Numbered from the stretch's first letter, positions 1-7,831 are shown. The stretch is 9,984 nt of DNA from Deltaproteobacteria bacterium (GCA_019313095.1 JAFDBU010000061.1:1-9984); one strand, 5' to 3'. Notes: generated by a model from the sequence alone, not told the origin. Made by a program: numbers and translations.

Positions 1-513
1 CCGGTTTGTGAAAAGGCTGGCAAAGCATCTTTTACAGGCATCTATCAGTGCGTCATAACCTCTGATATTCAGGTAAGTTTCCTGCTGGCCAGCAAAAGAA
101 GCATCTGGAAGGTCCTCGGCCGTGGCTGATGAGCGGACTGCCACGTCCACACCTTTCCCGTATTCTTCCTCCATTTTTTTATAGGATTCGATAATGGCCT
201 GTCGCAGATCATCCGGGAACTCAGCATTCCGGATGATATTCCGTACTTTTTCACCACGTTCCTGCAGGTTGCGCAGGTCATGGGTATCAAGACCTTCAAG
301 GGCCTCCCTGATGGCTTCTTCAATGCCTGCGTCTTTGAGCAGGTGCTGATAGGCATACGCCGTGATGGCAAATCCGTGCGGTACGGCAACTCCCTGTGAC
401 GTAAGTTTCTGGTACATTTCACCGAGAGATGCGTTTTTGCCGCCAACCATCGGCACATCTTCAATTCCAATTTCTTCAAACCAAAGAATTAAGGCGTTAT
501 CGTGTTTTCCCAG
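1..513 (-). CDS. ppsA: Phosphoenolpyruvate synthase, N-terminal part (gene runs off the left edge)
   Basis: PEP synthase converts pyruvate, ATP and water to PEP, AMP and phosphate in the cytoplasm and feeds gluconeogenesis. The visible 171 residues are the start of the ATP-grasp (PEP/pyruvate-binding) domain. GGKNASLGEM lies at residues 24-33 and VRSSATAEDLPDASFAGQ at 126-143. The latter is the PEP-synthase version of this motif; pyruvate phosphate dikinase has a different sequence there. The family is about 800 residues, so the phosphohistidine and PEP-utilising domains lie outside the window. The start is unusual: the frame opens after a TAA at 541-543 and has no ATG, GTG or TTG before the conserved ALILWF stretch (residues 7-12). 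The CTG at 511-513 sits 6 nt after AGGAG and gives an N-terminus of about the length seen in E. coli PpsA (six residues before the ALILW-like stretch). Identity is firm; the CTG start is likely but inferred. Confidence 0.93.
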   Translation of the reverse strand, partial: MGKHDNALILWFEEIGIEDVPMVGGKNASLGEMYQKLTSQGVAVPHGFAITAYAYQHLLKDAGIEEAIREALEGLDTHDLRNLQERGEKVRNIIRNAEFPDDLRQAIIESYKKMEEEYGKGVDVAVRSSATAEDLPDASFAGQQETYLNIRGYDALIDACKRCFASLFTNR

Positions 514-524
514 TTTTTTCTCCT
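511..524 (-). promoter_or_regulatory. Ribosome binding site and probable CTG start of ppsA
   Basis: On the minus strand AGGAG (524-520) is followed by six A residues and then CTG (513-511), ideal spacing for initiation. The only other rare-start option in the frame is an ATT at 537-535, which has no Shine-Dalgarno. This decides the ppsA start. Confidence 0.7.
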
Positions 525-576
525 GAGACCTGAAAATACTTTATCTGAATTTAACTGTAGTTGTCCGTTGCCCAAC

Positions 577-600
577 AGTGCAGAACGTCAAGTGCAGGAC
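577..600. repeat. Tandem 10-bp direct repeat in the ppsA leader
   Basis: AGTGCAG[A/G]AC occurs at 577-586 and again at 591-600, with a 14-bp period and one mismatch. It lies between the predicted ppsA promoter and its start codon, roughly +22 to +45 of the predicted transcript. It could be a regulator site or chance; no known regulator motif is recognised. Confidence 0.4.
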
Positions 601-628
601 ATTCTTAATAGTCTAACTGGAACAAATT

Positions 629-657
629 CTTATAGTAAATATGAAATAAACGGTCAA
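629..657 (-). promoter_or_regulatory. Predicted sigma-70-type promoter of ppsA
   Basis: On the minus strand TTGACC (657-652) and TATAAG (634-629) are separated by exactly 17 nt, each matching the consensus at five of six positions. Transcription would start near 622, leaving a leader of about 110 nt before the CTG start. It points to the left, toward ppsA, and lies in the region shared with the divergent phosphohexomutase gene. On the plus strand I see only a weak candidate: TATAAG at 718-723 with no convincing -35. Confidence 0.6.
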
Positions 658-823
658 CTGTTGTTTGCCATTTTTATCTGCAGAAATGAATTTTTATTCA
701 AGTTTGCGGCAGCTGAATATAAGCTTTGGGAGTGCAAAAAAAATCTTTTAAAAACATGGATAATCTGCCCAAAATGAGTAATATCATTAAATACATTGAA
801 TTAAATCTATGGAGGTCTGTCAT

Positions 824-2572
824 ATGGGGTTTCCTGAGGAAGCAAGAACGTTGTCTGCAGGATTTATTCGTGAAGGAGATCACGGCAGTAATGATTATTT
901 TGCCTTGGTAAAAGAATTGGTGAGCCGGAGAAACAGGCATGAAAAAGGCTCTGGAATTTATAATGCTTGGCAGAAAGAGATTGATAGGATTTATGCCTCT
1001 GTTCGTGATGAATTGATCAGCAATGAGTCAAAACCGATTACTCCGGTAAAGTTCGGAACTTCTGGCTGGCGAGGTATTATAGGCAAGGATCTTTTTGTTA
1101 AGTCAGTGCGTCAGGTAACCAGGGCAATTGTATTAATATACCATGAGATAAAGACAAGTCATGAGCTGGCAGATCGGTTGGGTGTGAAATCATTTTCTGA
1201 AGCTCAGTCAAGGGGGTGTGTGCTGGGATTTGACAACCGGTTTGGCGGAGAACTCCTGGCTGAGGCCGTTCTTGATGTATTGGCAGACAGTGGCATTTTG
1301 GTCTATTACGCAGGCGAATCAACAACAGGGGTGATTTCTGCTGCGCTTCTTGAGCGTAATGCAGCCTTTTCCATAAACCTGACCCCCAGTCACAATCCCC
1401 TTGAGTACGGAGGTTATAAGTTCAATGGGGCTGATGGCGGCCCGGCCGCTTCATTAATTACCGACCTTATTACGGCAAAAGCCCGGGAAATAATTGACAA
1501 AGACCTGCCAATACCTGTTTCGCGGGACCGAACCAGGGTCAGGGAACTTGATTCTCTTGAAACATGGATAAATATGGTGCGCCGGAACCGTAAGCACCAT
1601 GGTCTTGATTATGATGATATTGTTTCAAGATTTGCAGGGGACCGGGAGGTAGTTCTGGCAGTGGACTGCGTCCATGGAGCAAGCAGGCTGCATATTGAAA
1701 AACTGGTAACAGGGGGGGCACCTAAAGCGGTATCTGATGACAGGATTATTATCCTGCGGGGTGAAAGTGATCCAACCTTCGGCGGAGTGGCACCTGAACC
1801 TTCCTCCAGTAACATGAGACCTGTGATGAGGGCTCTGGCTGCAAGGTCTGAACCTTTCAAACTCGGTGCAGTTATCGATCCTGATGGTGACAGAATAAGA
1901 ATGACAGACGGTACTGTAGAGATAGATATGAATCTATTTGGTGCCATGGCATACCATTTTTTACATGAAAAGAAAAACCTTCCCGGCATGGTGGCAAAAA
2001 CAGTTGCCACGAGCAATTTTGCCAACCAATTGGCCCATGACTTTGGCGAAGAGGTTTTTGAATCAAAGGTAGGTTTCAAGGAATTCAAACCCGTGATCGG
2101 CAAGGCTCTGGTCTATTTTGAAGAATCAGACGGTATCAGCGTTTTAGGTCATACACCAGAGAAAGATGCCTATATAGGGCTGCTGCTCGGACTTGATATG
2201 GTCATGACTCTCCGTAGAAATCTTGGAGAATATTTGTTTGAGATTGAGCAGGATCACGGTTTCTACTATCCTGCCAAGGATGGAGTGACTGTCAGCAGTT
2301 CAGGAAAGGAATTGCAGGCAAAGCTGTCACTTCTTGAAAAGTATGCGGCTGGAACAGTTATCCGGCTCGGAAATGAAGAAAGGACAATCATCAAAATCAT
2401 TGATATTGACGGCCGGAAGATGGTTTTGGATGACGGCAGCTGGTTTATGATACGACCTTCAGGTACTGAACCAAAGGTCAGGTTTTATGTTGAATCCCGG
2501 GACAGGGGGAAGCAGGTTGCCCTTTTTGAGACCGCAAAGGCGATGCTGCACGAAATAGGATTGCTGGAATAG
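824..2572 (+). CDS. Phosphohexomutase (phosphoglucomutase/phosphomannomutase family)
   Basis: This 582-residue enzyme belongs to the alpha-D-phosphohexomutase superfamily, which interconverts hexose 6- and 1-phosphates in the cytoplasm. All four active-site signatures are present: TPSHNP with the phosphorylated Ser189, the metal loop DPDGDR at 352-357, the sugar-binding loop EESDGIS from Glu433, and the phosphate loop RPSGTEP at 544-550. FGTSGWRG at 77-84 opens domain 1. About 70 residues precede that motif, and the motif spacing is wider than in the usual 450-470-residue bacterial enzymes, so the protein is long for the family. ATG 824 is preferred over the in-frame ATG at 809 because GGAGG (811-815) lies 8 nt before it, while the 809 codon has no Shine-Dalgarno. 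The sequence does not settle glucose versus mannose specificity. It is divergent from ppsA and monocistronic in appearance, with 271 bp before nifU. Confidence 0.9.
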   Translation: MGFPEEARTLSAGFIREGDHGSNDYFALVKELVSRRNRHEKGSGIYNAWQKEIDRIYASVRDELISNESKPITPVKFGTSGWRGIIGKDLFVKSVRQVTRAIVLIYHEIKTSHELADRLGVKSFSEAQSRGCVLGFDNRFGGELLAEAVLDVLADSGILVYYAGESTTGVISAALLERNAAFSINLTPSHNPLEYGGYKFNGADGGPAASLITDLITAKAREIIDKDLPIPVSRDRTRVRELDSLETWINMVRRNRKHHGLDYDDIVSRFAGDREVVLAVDCVHGASRLHIEKLVTGGAPKAVSDDRIIILRGESDPTFGGVAPEPSSSNMRPVMRALAARSEPFKLGAVIDPDGDRIRMTDGTVEIDMNLFGAMAYHFLHEKKNLPGMVAKTVATSNFANQLAHDFGEEVFESKVGFKEFKPVIGKALVYFEESDGISVLGHTPEKDAYIGLLLGLDMVMTLRRNLGEYLFEIEQDHGFYYPAKDGVTVSSSGKELQAKLSLLEKYAAGTVIRLGNEERTIIKIIDIDGRKMVLDDGSWFMIRPSGTEPKVRFYVESRDRGKQVALFETAKAMLHEIGLLE

Positions 2573-2843
2573 AAATGAATATTTGTTGAAATAAGATAGT
2601 GCCCCCAAAAATATTCTCATAAGCTTCAATTTTCAATTTATAAAAGTCTGCAATTTCAGTAATGATTACTGGTTGATTTTTGCATGTCAAAAAATTATGG
2701 TGAGCAGTCAATCTGTTACGACCCTGTGTTTTGTGTTTATCTTAAACTTTTACCATTGCTGTCTTTCAGTCTGGTAAATAAAAGTGCCACTATTTTCCAG
2801 GCTTATTCTTTAAAATTATTCAATTCAGGAGCTTCAGATAGTT
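2573..2843. other. Intergenic region upstream of nifU
   Basis: This is 271 bp of AT-rich DNA between the phosphohexomutase and nifU. No strong terminator follows the phosphohexomutase. A 15-bp palindrome lies at 2657-2671. A weak promoter-like pair, TTGCTG (2756-2761) and TAAAAG (2779-2784) with 17-nt spacing, is the best nifU promoter candidate I can find, with only 3 and 4 of 6 consensus matches. AGGAG at 2827-2831 lies 12 nt before the nifU ATG, a rather long spacing. No credible gene is seen. Confidence 0.4.
2657..2671. repeat. 15-bp palindrome CAGTAA-TGA-TTACTG
   Basis: This is a perfect inverted repeat with 6-bp arms around a 3-bp centre, about 170 bp upstream of nifU. It could be an operator or a weak hairpin; the following GTTGATTTTTG has a short T-run, but the stem is too AT-rich for a good terminator. 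No known operator consensus is matched with confidence. Confidence 0.4.
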
Positions 2844-3683
2844 ATGTGGGATTATACAGACAAGGTCAAGGATCATTTTCTTAATCCACGCAATGTGGGT
2901 GATATCCAGGAACCCAGCGGCAAGGGTGAAGTGGGGTCACTTGCCTGTGGAGATGCGCTGACACTTACCTTCAGGTTAGGTGATGACGGCAAGATAGAAG
3001 ATGCGAAATTTAAGACATTCGGGTGTGCAAGTGCCATCGCCTCATCCTCAGCATTGACGGAAATGATTAAGGGTTTGACTTTGGATGAGGCTGAGAAGAT
3101 AACCAACGAGGATATTGCCGAATATCTGGGGGGGCTCCCCAAAGAAAAAATGCATTGTTCGGTTATGGGACGCGAGGCTCTTGAAGCAGCTATCGCCAAT
3201 TATCGAGGGGTGCCATTACCAATGGCCCAGGGTGATTTAGTCTGTGAATGTTTTGGGGTAACCGATCTGGAAATAAAGCGGGCCATTCTGGAAAGCAACC
3301 TGAAGACTGTTGAAGAAGTGACAAATTTTACCAAGGCAGGCGGGGGCTGCGGAAACTGTCATGAGCGTATTGAAGAATTAATTCTGGAAGTCCGCAAAGA
3401 AGCCCGGGAAGTAACCAAGGACGAAGCGGCTCCCAGAAAATTAACCAATATTCAGAAAATTAAAATGATTGAAGATGTGCTTGAGAGGGAAATCCGGCCG
3501 GCATTAAAGAAAGACGGTGGTGATATCGAGCTCATTGACGTTGATGGTGATTTTGTTATGGTTTCTCTGCGCGGTGCATGTGTAAGCTGTGCGGCTTCCC
3601 AAACCACTTTGAAGGATTACGTTGAGAGAAAACTGCGTGAACAGGTTCTGGAAAGCCTGATCGTTGAGGAGGTCAAAAAATGA
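2844..3683 (+). CDS. nifU: NifU, three-domain Fe-S cluster assembly scaffold
   Basis: NifU assembles Fe-S clusters from iron and NifS-derived sulfur and passes them to apo-proteins in the cytoplasm. All three domains are present in 279 residues. The IscU-like domain (about 1-125) has its three cluster ligands at Cys35 (followed by Gly-Asp), Cys61 and Cys105. The central BFD-like [2Fe-2S] domain has Cys134, Cys136, Cys169 and Cys172. The C-terminal NifU domain (about 205-275) carries KDGGDIELIDVDG and the CVSC motif, Cys246 and Cys249. Length and cysteine spacing match full-length NifU of the Azotobacter type. The stop overlaps the nifS ATG by 4 bp, so the two are translationally coupled. No nitrogenase genes are visible, so a general Fe-S role is likely, as for the NifU/NifS pair of Campylobacter and Helicobacter. 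ATG 2844 gives the expected N-terminus. Confidence 0.95.
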   Translation: MWDYTDKVKDHFLNPRNVGDIQEPSGKGEVGSLACGDALTLTFRLGDDGKIEDAKFKTFGCASAIASSSALTEMIKGLTLDEAEKITNEDIAEYLGGLPKEKMHCSVMGREALEAAIANYRGVPLPMAQGDLVCECFGVTDLEIKRAILESNLKTVEEVTNFTKAGGGCGNCHERIEELILEVRKEAREVTKDEAAPRKLTNIQKIKMIEDVLEREIRPALKKDGGDIELIDVDGDFVMVSLRGACVSCAASQTTLKDYVERKLREQVLESLIVEEVKK

Positions 3684-4900
3684 GCACGAAAGTGGTCTAT
3701 ATGGATAACAATGCAACGACCAGGGTAGCTCCAGAAGTGCTTGAAACCATGCTTCCATATTTTTCTGACTTGTATGGAAATCCTTCAAGTATGCATACGT
3801 TCGGGGGACAGGTTGGTGATGCTTTAAAAGAAGCAAGGGAGCAGATAGCCGATCTCGTCGGTGCCTCTGCCGATGAAATTATTTTTACAAGCTGCGGCAC
3901 AGAAAGTGACTCAACGGCAATTCTTTCCGCCCTCCAGGCATTTCCGGAAAAAAGACATATTGTTACGACAAGGGTTGAACATCCCGCGGTCAAAAATCTC
4001 TGTGAGAACATTGATAATCTCACCGGACACAAACATAAAATAACCCAGCTTCCTGTCGACCGTGAGGGCATGATTGACCTGCAGCGTTATGAAGATAGCC
4101 TGACCGATGATACAGCTATTGTCAGCGTTATGTGGGCCAATAACGAGACCGGTGTTATATTTCCCATTGCAGCAATGGCTGAAATTGCCAAGAGCAGAGG
4201 CATACTCTTTCATACAGATGCGGTACAGGCGGTTGGCAAGATTCCAATTGATCTGAAGAAAACCAGTTCAATTGATTTTCTGTCGGTCTCAGGCCACAAA
4301 CTGCATGCACCGAAAGGTATCGGAGTGCTTTATGTACGACGTGGAACACCTTATGCGCCGTTTCTCATCGGCGGGCATCAGGAGCATGGCCGTAGGGGCG
4401 GTACGGAAAATGTAGCTTCAATTATCGGTCTTGGCAAGGCCTGTGCTTTAGCTGGCGATCGCCTGCAGGAAGAGAATACACGGGTCAAGGCCATGCGTGA
4501 CACGCTGGAAAATGGGCTGCTGGAGAAAATATCCCATTCGATGCTTAATGGGCATAAGACTGAAAGATTACCGAATACTACAAGTGTAAGCTTTGAATTT
4601 GTTGAAGGAGAAGCAATTCTGCTGCATCTGGACAGGTTCGGCATCTGTGCCTCGTCCGGCTCTGCCTGCACATCCGGTTCCCTGGAACCCTCACATGTCC
4701 TGCGTGCCATGGGCGTGCCGTTTACAGCGGCTCATGGATCCATTCGTTTCAGCTTGAGCGTTTACAATAATGAGGAAGAGGTTGAATTTATCCTGGACAA
4801 GCTTCCACCGATCATTGGAAACCTGCGTGAACTGTCGCCGTTCTGGAAAGGGGAACATCCAGGCAAAGTAGGTTCAAGCCAGTGCAAATGCGTTTGTTAA
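3680..4900 (+). CDS. nifS: NifS-type cysteine desulfurase
   Basis: This PLP enzyme takes sulfur from L-cysteine, releasing alanine, and delivers it as persulfide to the NifU scaffold. The 406 residues show the class V aminotransferase fold: YMDNNATT near the N-terminus, VEHPAV with the PLP-stacking histidine, the PLP lysine Lys207 in SGHKLHAPKG, the GGTEN motif, and the catalytic Cys330 in SSGSACTSGSLEPSHVL. The cysteine-loop sequence is of the IscS/NifS group. The start overlaps the nifU stop (ATGA), with GGAGG at 3668-3672 placed 7 nt upstream inside nifU. An oddity is the C-terminus, which ends QCKCVC with Cys402, Cys404 and Cys406. Coupling to nifU makes the NifS name preferable to IscS; biochemically the two are equivalent. 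Confidence 0.95.
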   Translation: MSTKVVYMDNNATTRVAPEVLETMLPYFSDLYGNPSSMHTFGGQVGDALKEAREQIADLVGASADEIIFTSCGTESDSTAILSALQAFPEKRHIVTTRVEHPAVKNLCENIDNLTGHKHKITQLPVDREGMIDLQRYEDSLTDDTAIVSVMWANNETGVIFPIAAMAEIAKSRGILFHTDAVQAVGKIPIDLKKTSSIDFLSVSGHKLHAPKGIGVLYVRRGTPYAPFLIGGHQEHGRRGGTENVASIIGLGKACALAGDRLQEENTRVKAMRDTLENGLLEKISHSMLNGHKTERLPNTTSVSFEFVEGEAILLHLDRFGICASSGSACTSGSLEPSHVLRAMGVPFTAAHGSIRFSLSVYNNEEEVEFILDKLPPIIGNLRELSPFWKGEHPGKVGSSQCKCVC

Positions 4901-4928
4901 CGATTCAATTTTTACAGAAGAGAACCAG

Positions 4929-5882
4929 ATGAAAGTTATTGACCCACATTTTGAAATCCTTGAAGGTCTTGATTTGCAAAGCCTGGCTGAAAGGATCGAA
5001 GCTTGCGGTCGGATCTGCTACAAGAGCGAAGACAAGATCAGTCCTGAGTCAGCAGAGCCGTTTATCCGTAATATCATCAAGCATGGCCATAATTCGGTTA
5101 CGGAAATGGCCGTGCTCACCCTGAGGATCCGGTATGATTCTGAGTCGTTTGCCAGCCAGATATTTTACCTGGTGCCTAAATTTCTCCATATTGACAAGGT
5201 TGAGAAGAAAGAACTCCTGGTAACGGGGAGTGTGCGTGCATTCCGTGAACTCTACCAGGCAAACCCCTCTGTGAAGATGGTAAAGGCCATAGCTGAATTT
5301 CTCGGCAGACACCATCCGCTTTTTTACGAAGATCTGCTCCCGACCAGAGGTCTGGTTAAGCAGGAGGGTGTCCAGGTCGAAAAGGTTGCGCTGGAAGCTG
5401 TTGAGGCACTACCGGCGGATCTTCTGGCCAAGCATCGTCACGTTGCAGTCCTCTTTATCGTGAACCGGGCCATAACCCATGAAATTGTCCGCCACAGGCC
5501 TGTCTCCTATCTGCAGGAAAGCCAGCGCTACTGCCGATACAGTCAGGATAAATTCGGCAGTGAAGTAACTTTTATCAAGCCCATGTTCTTTAAAAAAGGC
5601 AGCCAGGAATACAGCCTCTGGGAGGAGGCAATGCGGGAAACAGAAAAAATATACCTCAAACTTCTAGAAACTAGTTCACCGCAGGCAGCAAGGACCGTTC
5701 TGCCCAATTCCTGCAAAACAGAGTTAATTACCTTTGCCAATCTTCTCGAATGGCTTCATATCTTTAAACTACGCACCTCTAAAGGGGCTGAACCGTCCAT
5801 GCGGGAGGTCATGATCCCGCTGCTTCATAAGTTCCAGGAAAAATATCCAACAATTTTTAGAGGAATCCAGGTAGACCTATAG
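4929..5882 (+). CDS. thyX: Flavin-dependent thymidylate synthase ThyX
   Basis: ThyX methylates dUMP to dTMP with methylene-tetrahydrofolate, FAD and NADPH, releasing tetrahydrofolate rather than the dihydrofolate made by ThyA. The diagnostic RHRx7S motif is present at residues 188-198 (RHRPVSYLQES), followed by QRY. The conserved histidine/serine segment HGHNSVTEMA near the N-terminus and the C-terminal region with LPNSCKTELITFANLLEWLHIFKLR in outline (lines up with the family substrate- and FAD-binding end) are also seen. At 317 residues it is longer than the common 220-250-residue forms; the extra length lies mostly between the N-terminal segment and the RHR motif (about residues 85-165). 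The gene follows nifS by 28 bp with only a weak purine-rich Shine-Dalgarno, and is probably co-transcribed with nifUS. I see no thyA in the window. Confidence 0.93.
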   Translation: MKVIDPHFEILEGLDLQSLAERIEACGRICYKSEDKISPESAEPFIRNIIKHGHNSVTEMAVLTLRIRYDSESFASQIFYLVPKFLHIDKVEKKELLVTGSVRAFRELYQANPSVKMVKAIAEFLGRHHPLFYEDLLPTRGLVKQEGVQVEKVALEAVEALPADLLAKHRHVAVLFIVNRAITHEIVRHRPVSYLQESQRYCRYSQDKFGSEVTFIKPMFFKKGSQEYSLWEEAMRETEKIYLKLLETSSPQAARTVLPNSCKTELITFANLLEWLHIFKLRTSKGAEPSMREVMIPLLHKFQEKYPTIFRGIQVDL

Positions 5883-6025
5883 GTATTTCTACTTGCTTTT
5901 TTGTTTTAATTGTTGTTATTACTTTTGATGCCGAATTTTATGCATACAATATGTACGAACGTCAATGTCGCTAGTTTAGGTGATCTCTACCATTAAAACC
6001 ATTGCGCAAAAGAGGAGGGAACAAT
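5883..6025. promoter_or_regulatory. fhs upstream region with strong ribosome binding site
   Basis: This is a 143-bp AT-rich gap. GGAGG at 6014-6018, 7 nt before ATG 6026, fixes the fhs start; an in-frame TTG at 6002 lies upstream of this Shine-Dalgarno and is rejected. Promoter candidates are weak: TTGTTA (5913-5918) with TTTTAT (5936-5941) at 17 nt, or a lone TACAAT at 5945-5950. No hairpin terminator follows thyX, so read-through into fhs is possible. Confidence 0.4.
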
Positions 6026-7789
6026 ATGGCTTACAACGCAGTTAAAATGGCAGACTGGCAGATATCAGAGGCTGCAGAAAAAAACATGCCCACCCCGGAG
6101 GAGTGGAGAGATAAGCTTGGGCTTGAAAAAGATGAGATACTGCCCATGGGCAGATTGGCCAAGCTTGATTTTCTGAAAATTATTGAACGGCTCAGGGATA
6201 AACCAGATGGGAAATATATTGAGGTGACCGCCATTACCCCAACCCCTCTGGGTGAAGGCAAAAGTACGACCTCCTGTGGGTTAATGGAAGGTATGGGAAA
6301 ACGTGGCGTTAATGTGGGCGGTGCCCTGCGCCAGCCTTCTGGAGGTCCGACCATGAACGTCAAGGGCACGGCTGCCGGTGGCGGCAACTCCCTGTTGATT
6401 CCTATGACCGAGTTTTCTTTGGGCCTCACAGGCGATATCAACGATATCATGAACGCCCATAACCTGGCCATGGTGGCCCTGACTGCCCGAATGCAGCATG
6501 AACGCAACTATAATGACGAGCAGCTTGAAAGGCTGACCAAGATGCGTCGGCTTGATATCGATCCTACTCGGGTAGAGATGGGCTGGATCATTGACTTCTG
6601 TGCTCAGGCGCTGAGGAATATCGTAATTGGCCTTGGCGGCCGCTACGACGGTTTTACCATGCAGTCCAAGTTCGGTATCGCTGTGGGATCGGAATTGATG
6701 GCCATCCTGGCCGTGGCAACTGACCTGGCAGACCTGAAAGAGAGGATCAATGACATTACCGTGGCCTTTGACAAGAGCGGCAAACCAGTTACCTGCCGTG
6801 ACCTTGAGGTAGGCAATGCCATGGCCGCTTTTATGCGCAATACCATTAACCCCACCCTGATGTGTACAGCTGAATATAATCCATGCCTGGTGCATGCCGG
6901 TCCATTTGCCAACATCGCCGTAGGTCAGTCTTCCATCATTGCTGACCGGGTAGCTTTGAAACTCTTTGATTATAATATTACCGAATCCGGTTTTGCCGCT
7001 GACATCGGTTTTGAAAAATTCTGGAACGTCAAGTGCCGGTTCTCTGGACTCAAACCACATGTCTCCGTCCTGACCGCCACCATCCGTGCTTTGAAGATGC
7101 ACGGCGGCGGACCCAAAGTGGTTGCCGGCAAGCCCTTGGATGATGCCTACACCAAGGAGAATGTGGAATTGGTGGAAAAGGGCTGCGAGAACATGGTCCA
7201 CTTGATTAACGTGATCCGCAAAGCTGGTATCAACCCGGTGGTCTGCATCAATCGCTTTTATACCGATACTGATGAAGAGTGTAAGGTTGTTCGCAGGATC
7301 GCTGAGGCTGCCGGTGCCAGGTGCGCCGAATCCAAGCATTGGGAACTAGGTGGTGATGGAGCCCTTGAGTTTGCCGATGCTGTGATTGATGCCTGCAATG
7401 AAGAAAATGATTTCAAATTCCTTTATCCTCTGGAAATGAAACTCCGTGACAGGGTGGAGATCATTGCGAAGGAGGTCTATGGCGCTGACGGTGTTGATTG
7501 GCAGCCTGATGCCAACGCCAAGGCTGAAATGCTGGAAAATGATCCGAAGTACGCTGACTTTGCTACCATGATGGTCAAAAGCCACCTGAGCCTTTCCCAT
7601 GATCCAACTAAGAAGGGTGTGCCCAAGGGTTGGAGGCTTCCAATTCGGGACGTCTTGATTTATTCCGGTGCCAAGTTCCTGTGCCCCTGTGCCGGCACAA
7701 TCAGCTTGATGCCGGGAACCAGTTCCAATCCGGCTTTCCGCCGTATTGATGTTGACACTGCCACGGGTAAGGTCACCGGGTTGTTCTGA
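6026..7789 (+). CDS. fhs: Formate-tetrahydrofolate ligase
   Basis: The enzyme makes 10-formyl-tetrahydrofolate from formate, ATP and tetrahydrofolate in the cytoplasm. It is the first folate step of the methyl branch of the Wood-Ljungdahl pathway and a general source of C1 units. The 587-residue protein carries the family P-loop PLGEGKST at 74-81 (Lys79), followed by [33 protein letters not shown], and the conserved C-terminal [13 protein letters not shown]. Typical family length is about 555-560, so this is slightly long. It follows thyX by 143 bp and ends before a strong intrinsic terminator, so it may be a single-gene unit or the end of the nifUS-thyX run. Both neighbours thyX and fhs use the tetrahydrofolate pool. 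Direction of use, formate assimilation versus oxidation, cannot be read from the sequence. A long antisense frame inside it is a shadow of its codon usage. Confidence 0.96.
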   Translation: MAYNAVKMADWQISEAAEKNMPTPEEWRDKLGLEKDEILPMGRLAKLDFLKIIERLRDKPDGKYIEVTAITPTPLGEGKSTTSCGLMEGMGKRGVNVGGALRQPSGGPTMNVKGTAAGGGNSLLIPMTEFSLGLTGDINDIMNAHNLAMVALTARMQHERNYNDEQLERLTKMRRLDIDPTRVEMGWIIDFCAQALRNIVIGLGGRYDGFTMQSKFGIAVGSELMAILAVATDLADLKERINDITVAFDKSGKPVTCRDLEVGNAMAAFMRNTINPTLMCTAEYNPCLVHAGPFANIAVGQSSIIADRVALKLFDYNITESGFAADIGFEKFWNVKCRFSGLKPHVSVLTATIRALKMHGGGPKVVAGKPLDDAYTKENVELVEKGCENMVHLINVIRKAGINPVVCINRFYTDTDEECKVVRRIAEAAGARCAESKHWELGGDGALEFADAVIDACNEENDFKFLYPLEMKLRDRVEIIAKEVYGADGVDWQPDANAKAEMLENDPKYADFATMMVKSHLSLSHDPTKKGVPKGWRLPIRDVLIYSGAKFLCPCAGTISLMPGTSSNPAFRRIDVDTATGKVTGLF

Positions 7790-7831
7790 TCTAATCGGTA
7801 AACTTTTTATTGTATAGCTGTTTTTGTCCAC

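Noticed and set aside
502..777. 91-codon plus-strand frame over the ppsA start and the divergent region
   Set aside because: It overlaps the ppsA start and promoter, has no Shine-Dalgarno, and its composition looks like translated AT-rich intergenic DNA.
809..823. Upstream ATG at 809 as start of the phosphohexomutase
   Set aside because: The GGAGG at 811-815 begins inside this codon and serves ATG 824 at 8-nt spacing; nothing resembling a Shine-Dalgarno precedes 809.
2657..2671. Fur box or intrinsic terminator reading of the palindrome
   Set aside because: It matches only a few central bases of the Fur consensus, and the 6-bp AT-rich stem is too weak for a terminator. I keep it only as an unexplained palindrome.
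2684..2884. 66-codon plus-strand frame before nifU
   Set aside because: There is no ribosome binding site, it overlaps the nifU start in another frame, and has no recognisable motif.
2844..4900. Nitrogen-fixation cluster
   Set aside because: Only nifU and nifS are present; no nifHDK, nifB or nifV is near, and the pair is a common general Fe-S system in several anaerobes and epsilonproteobacteria.
5883..6013. Folate riboswitch upstream of fhs
   Set aside because: The gap is AT-rich with no extended pairing that I can see and no recognisable aptamer core.
6002..6025. TTG at 6002 as the fhs start
   Set aside because: It would put the strong GGAGG (6014-6018) inside the coding region; ATG 6026 is correctly spaced from it and gives the expected N-terminus.
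6281..7339. 352-codon open frame on the minus strand inside fhs
   Set aside because: It lies wholly antisense to a highly conserved enzyme with all its motifs. It shows no recognisable domain and no ribosome binding site was found; it is a by-product of fhs codon usage.
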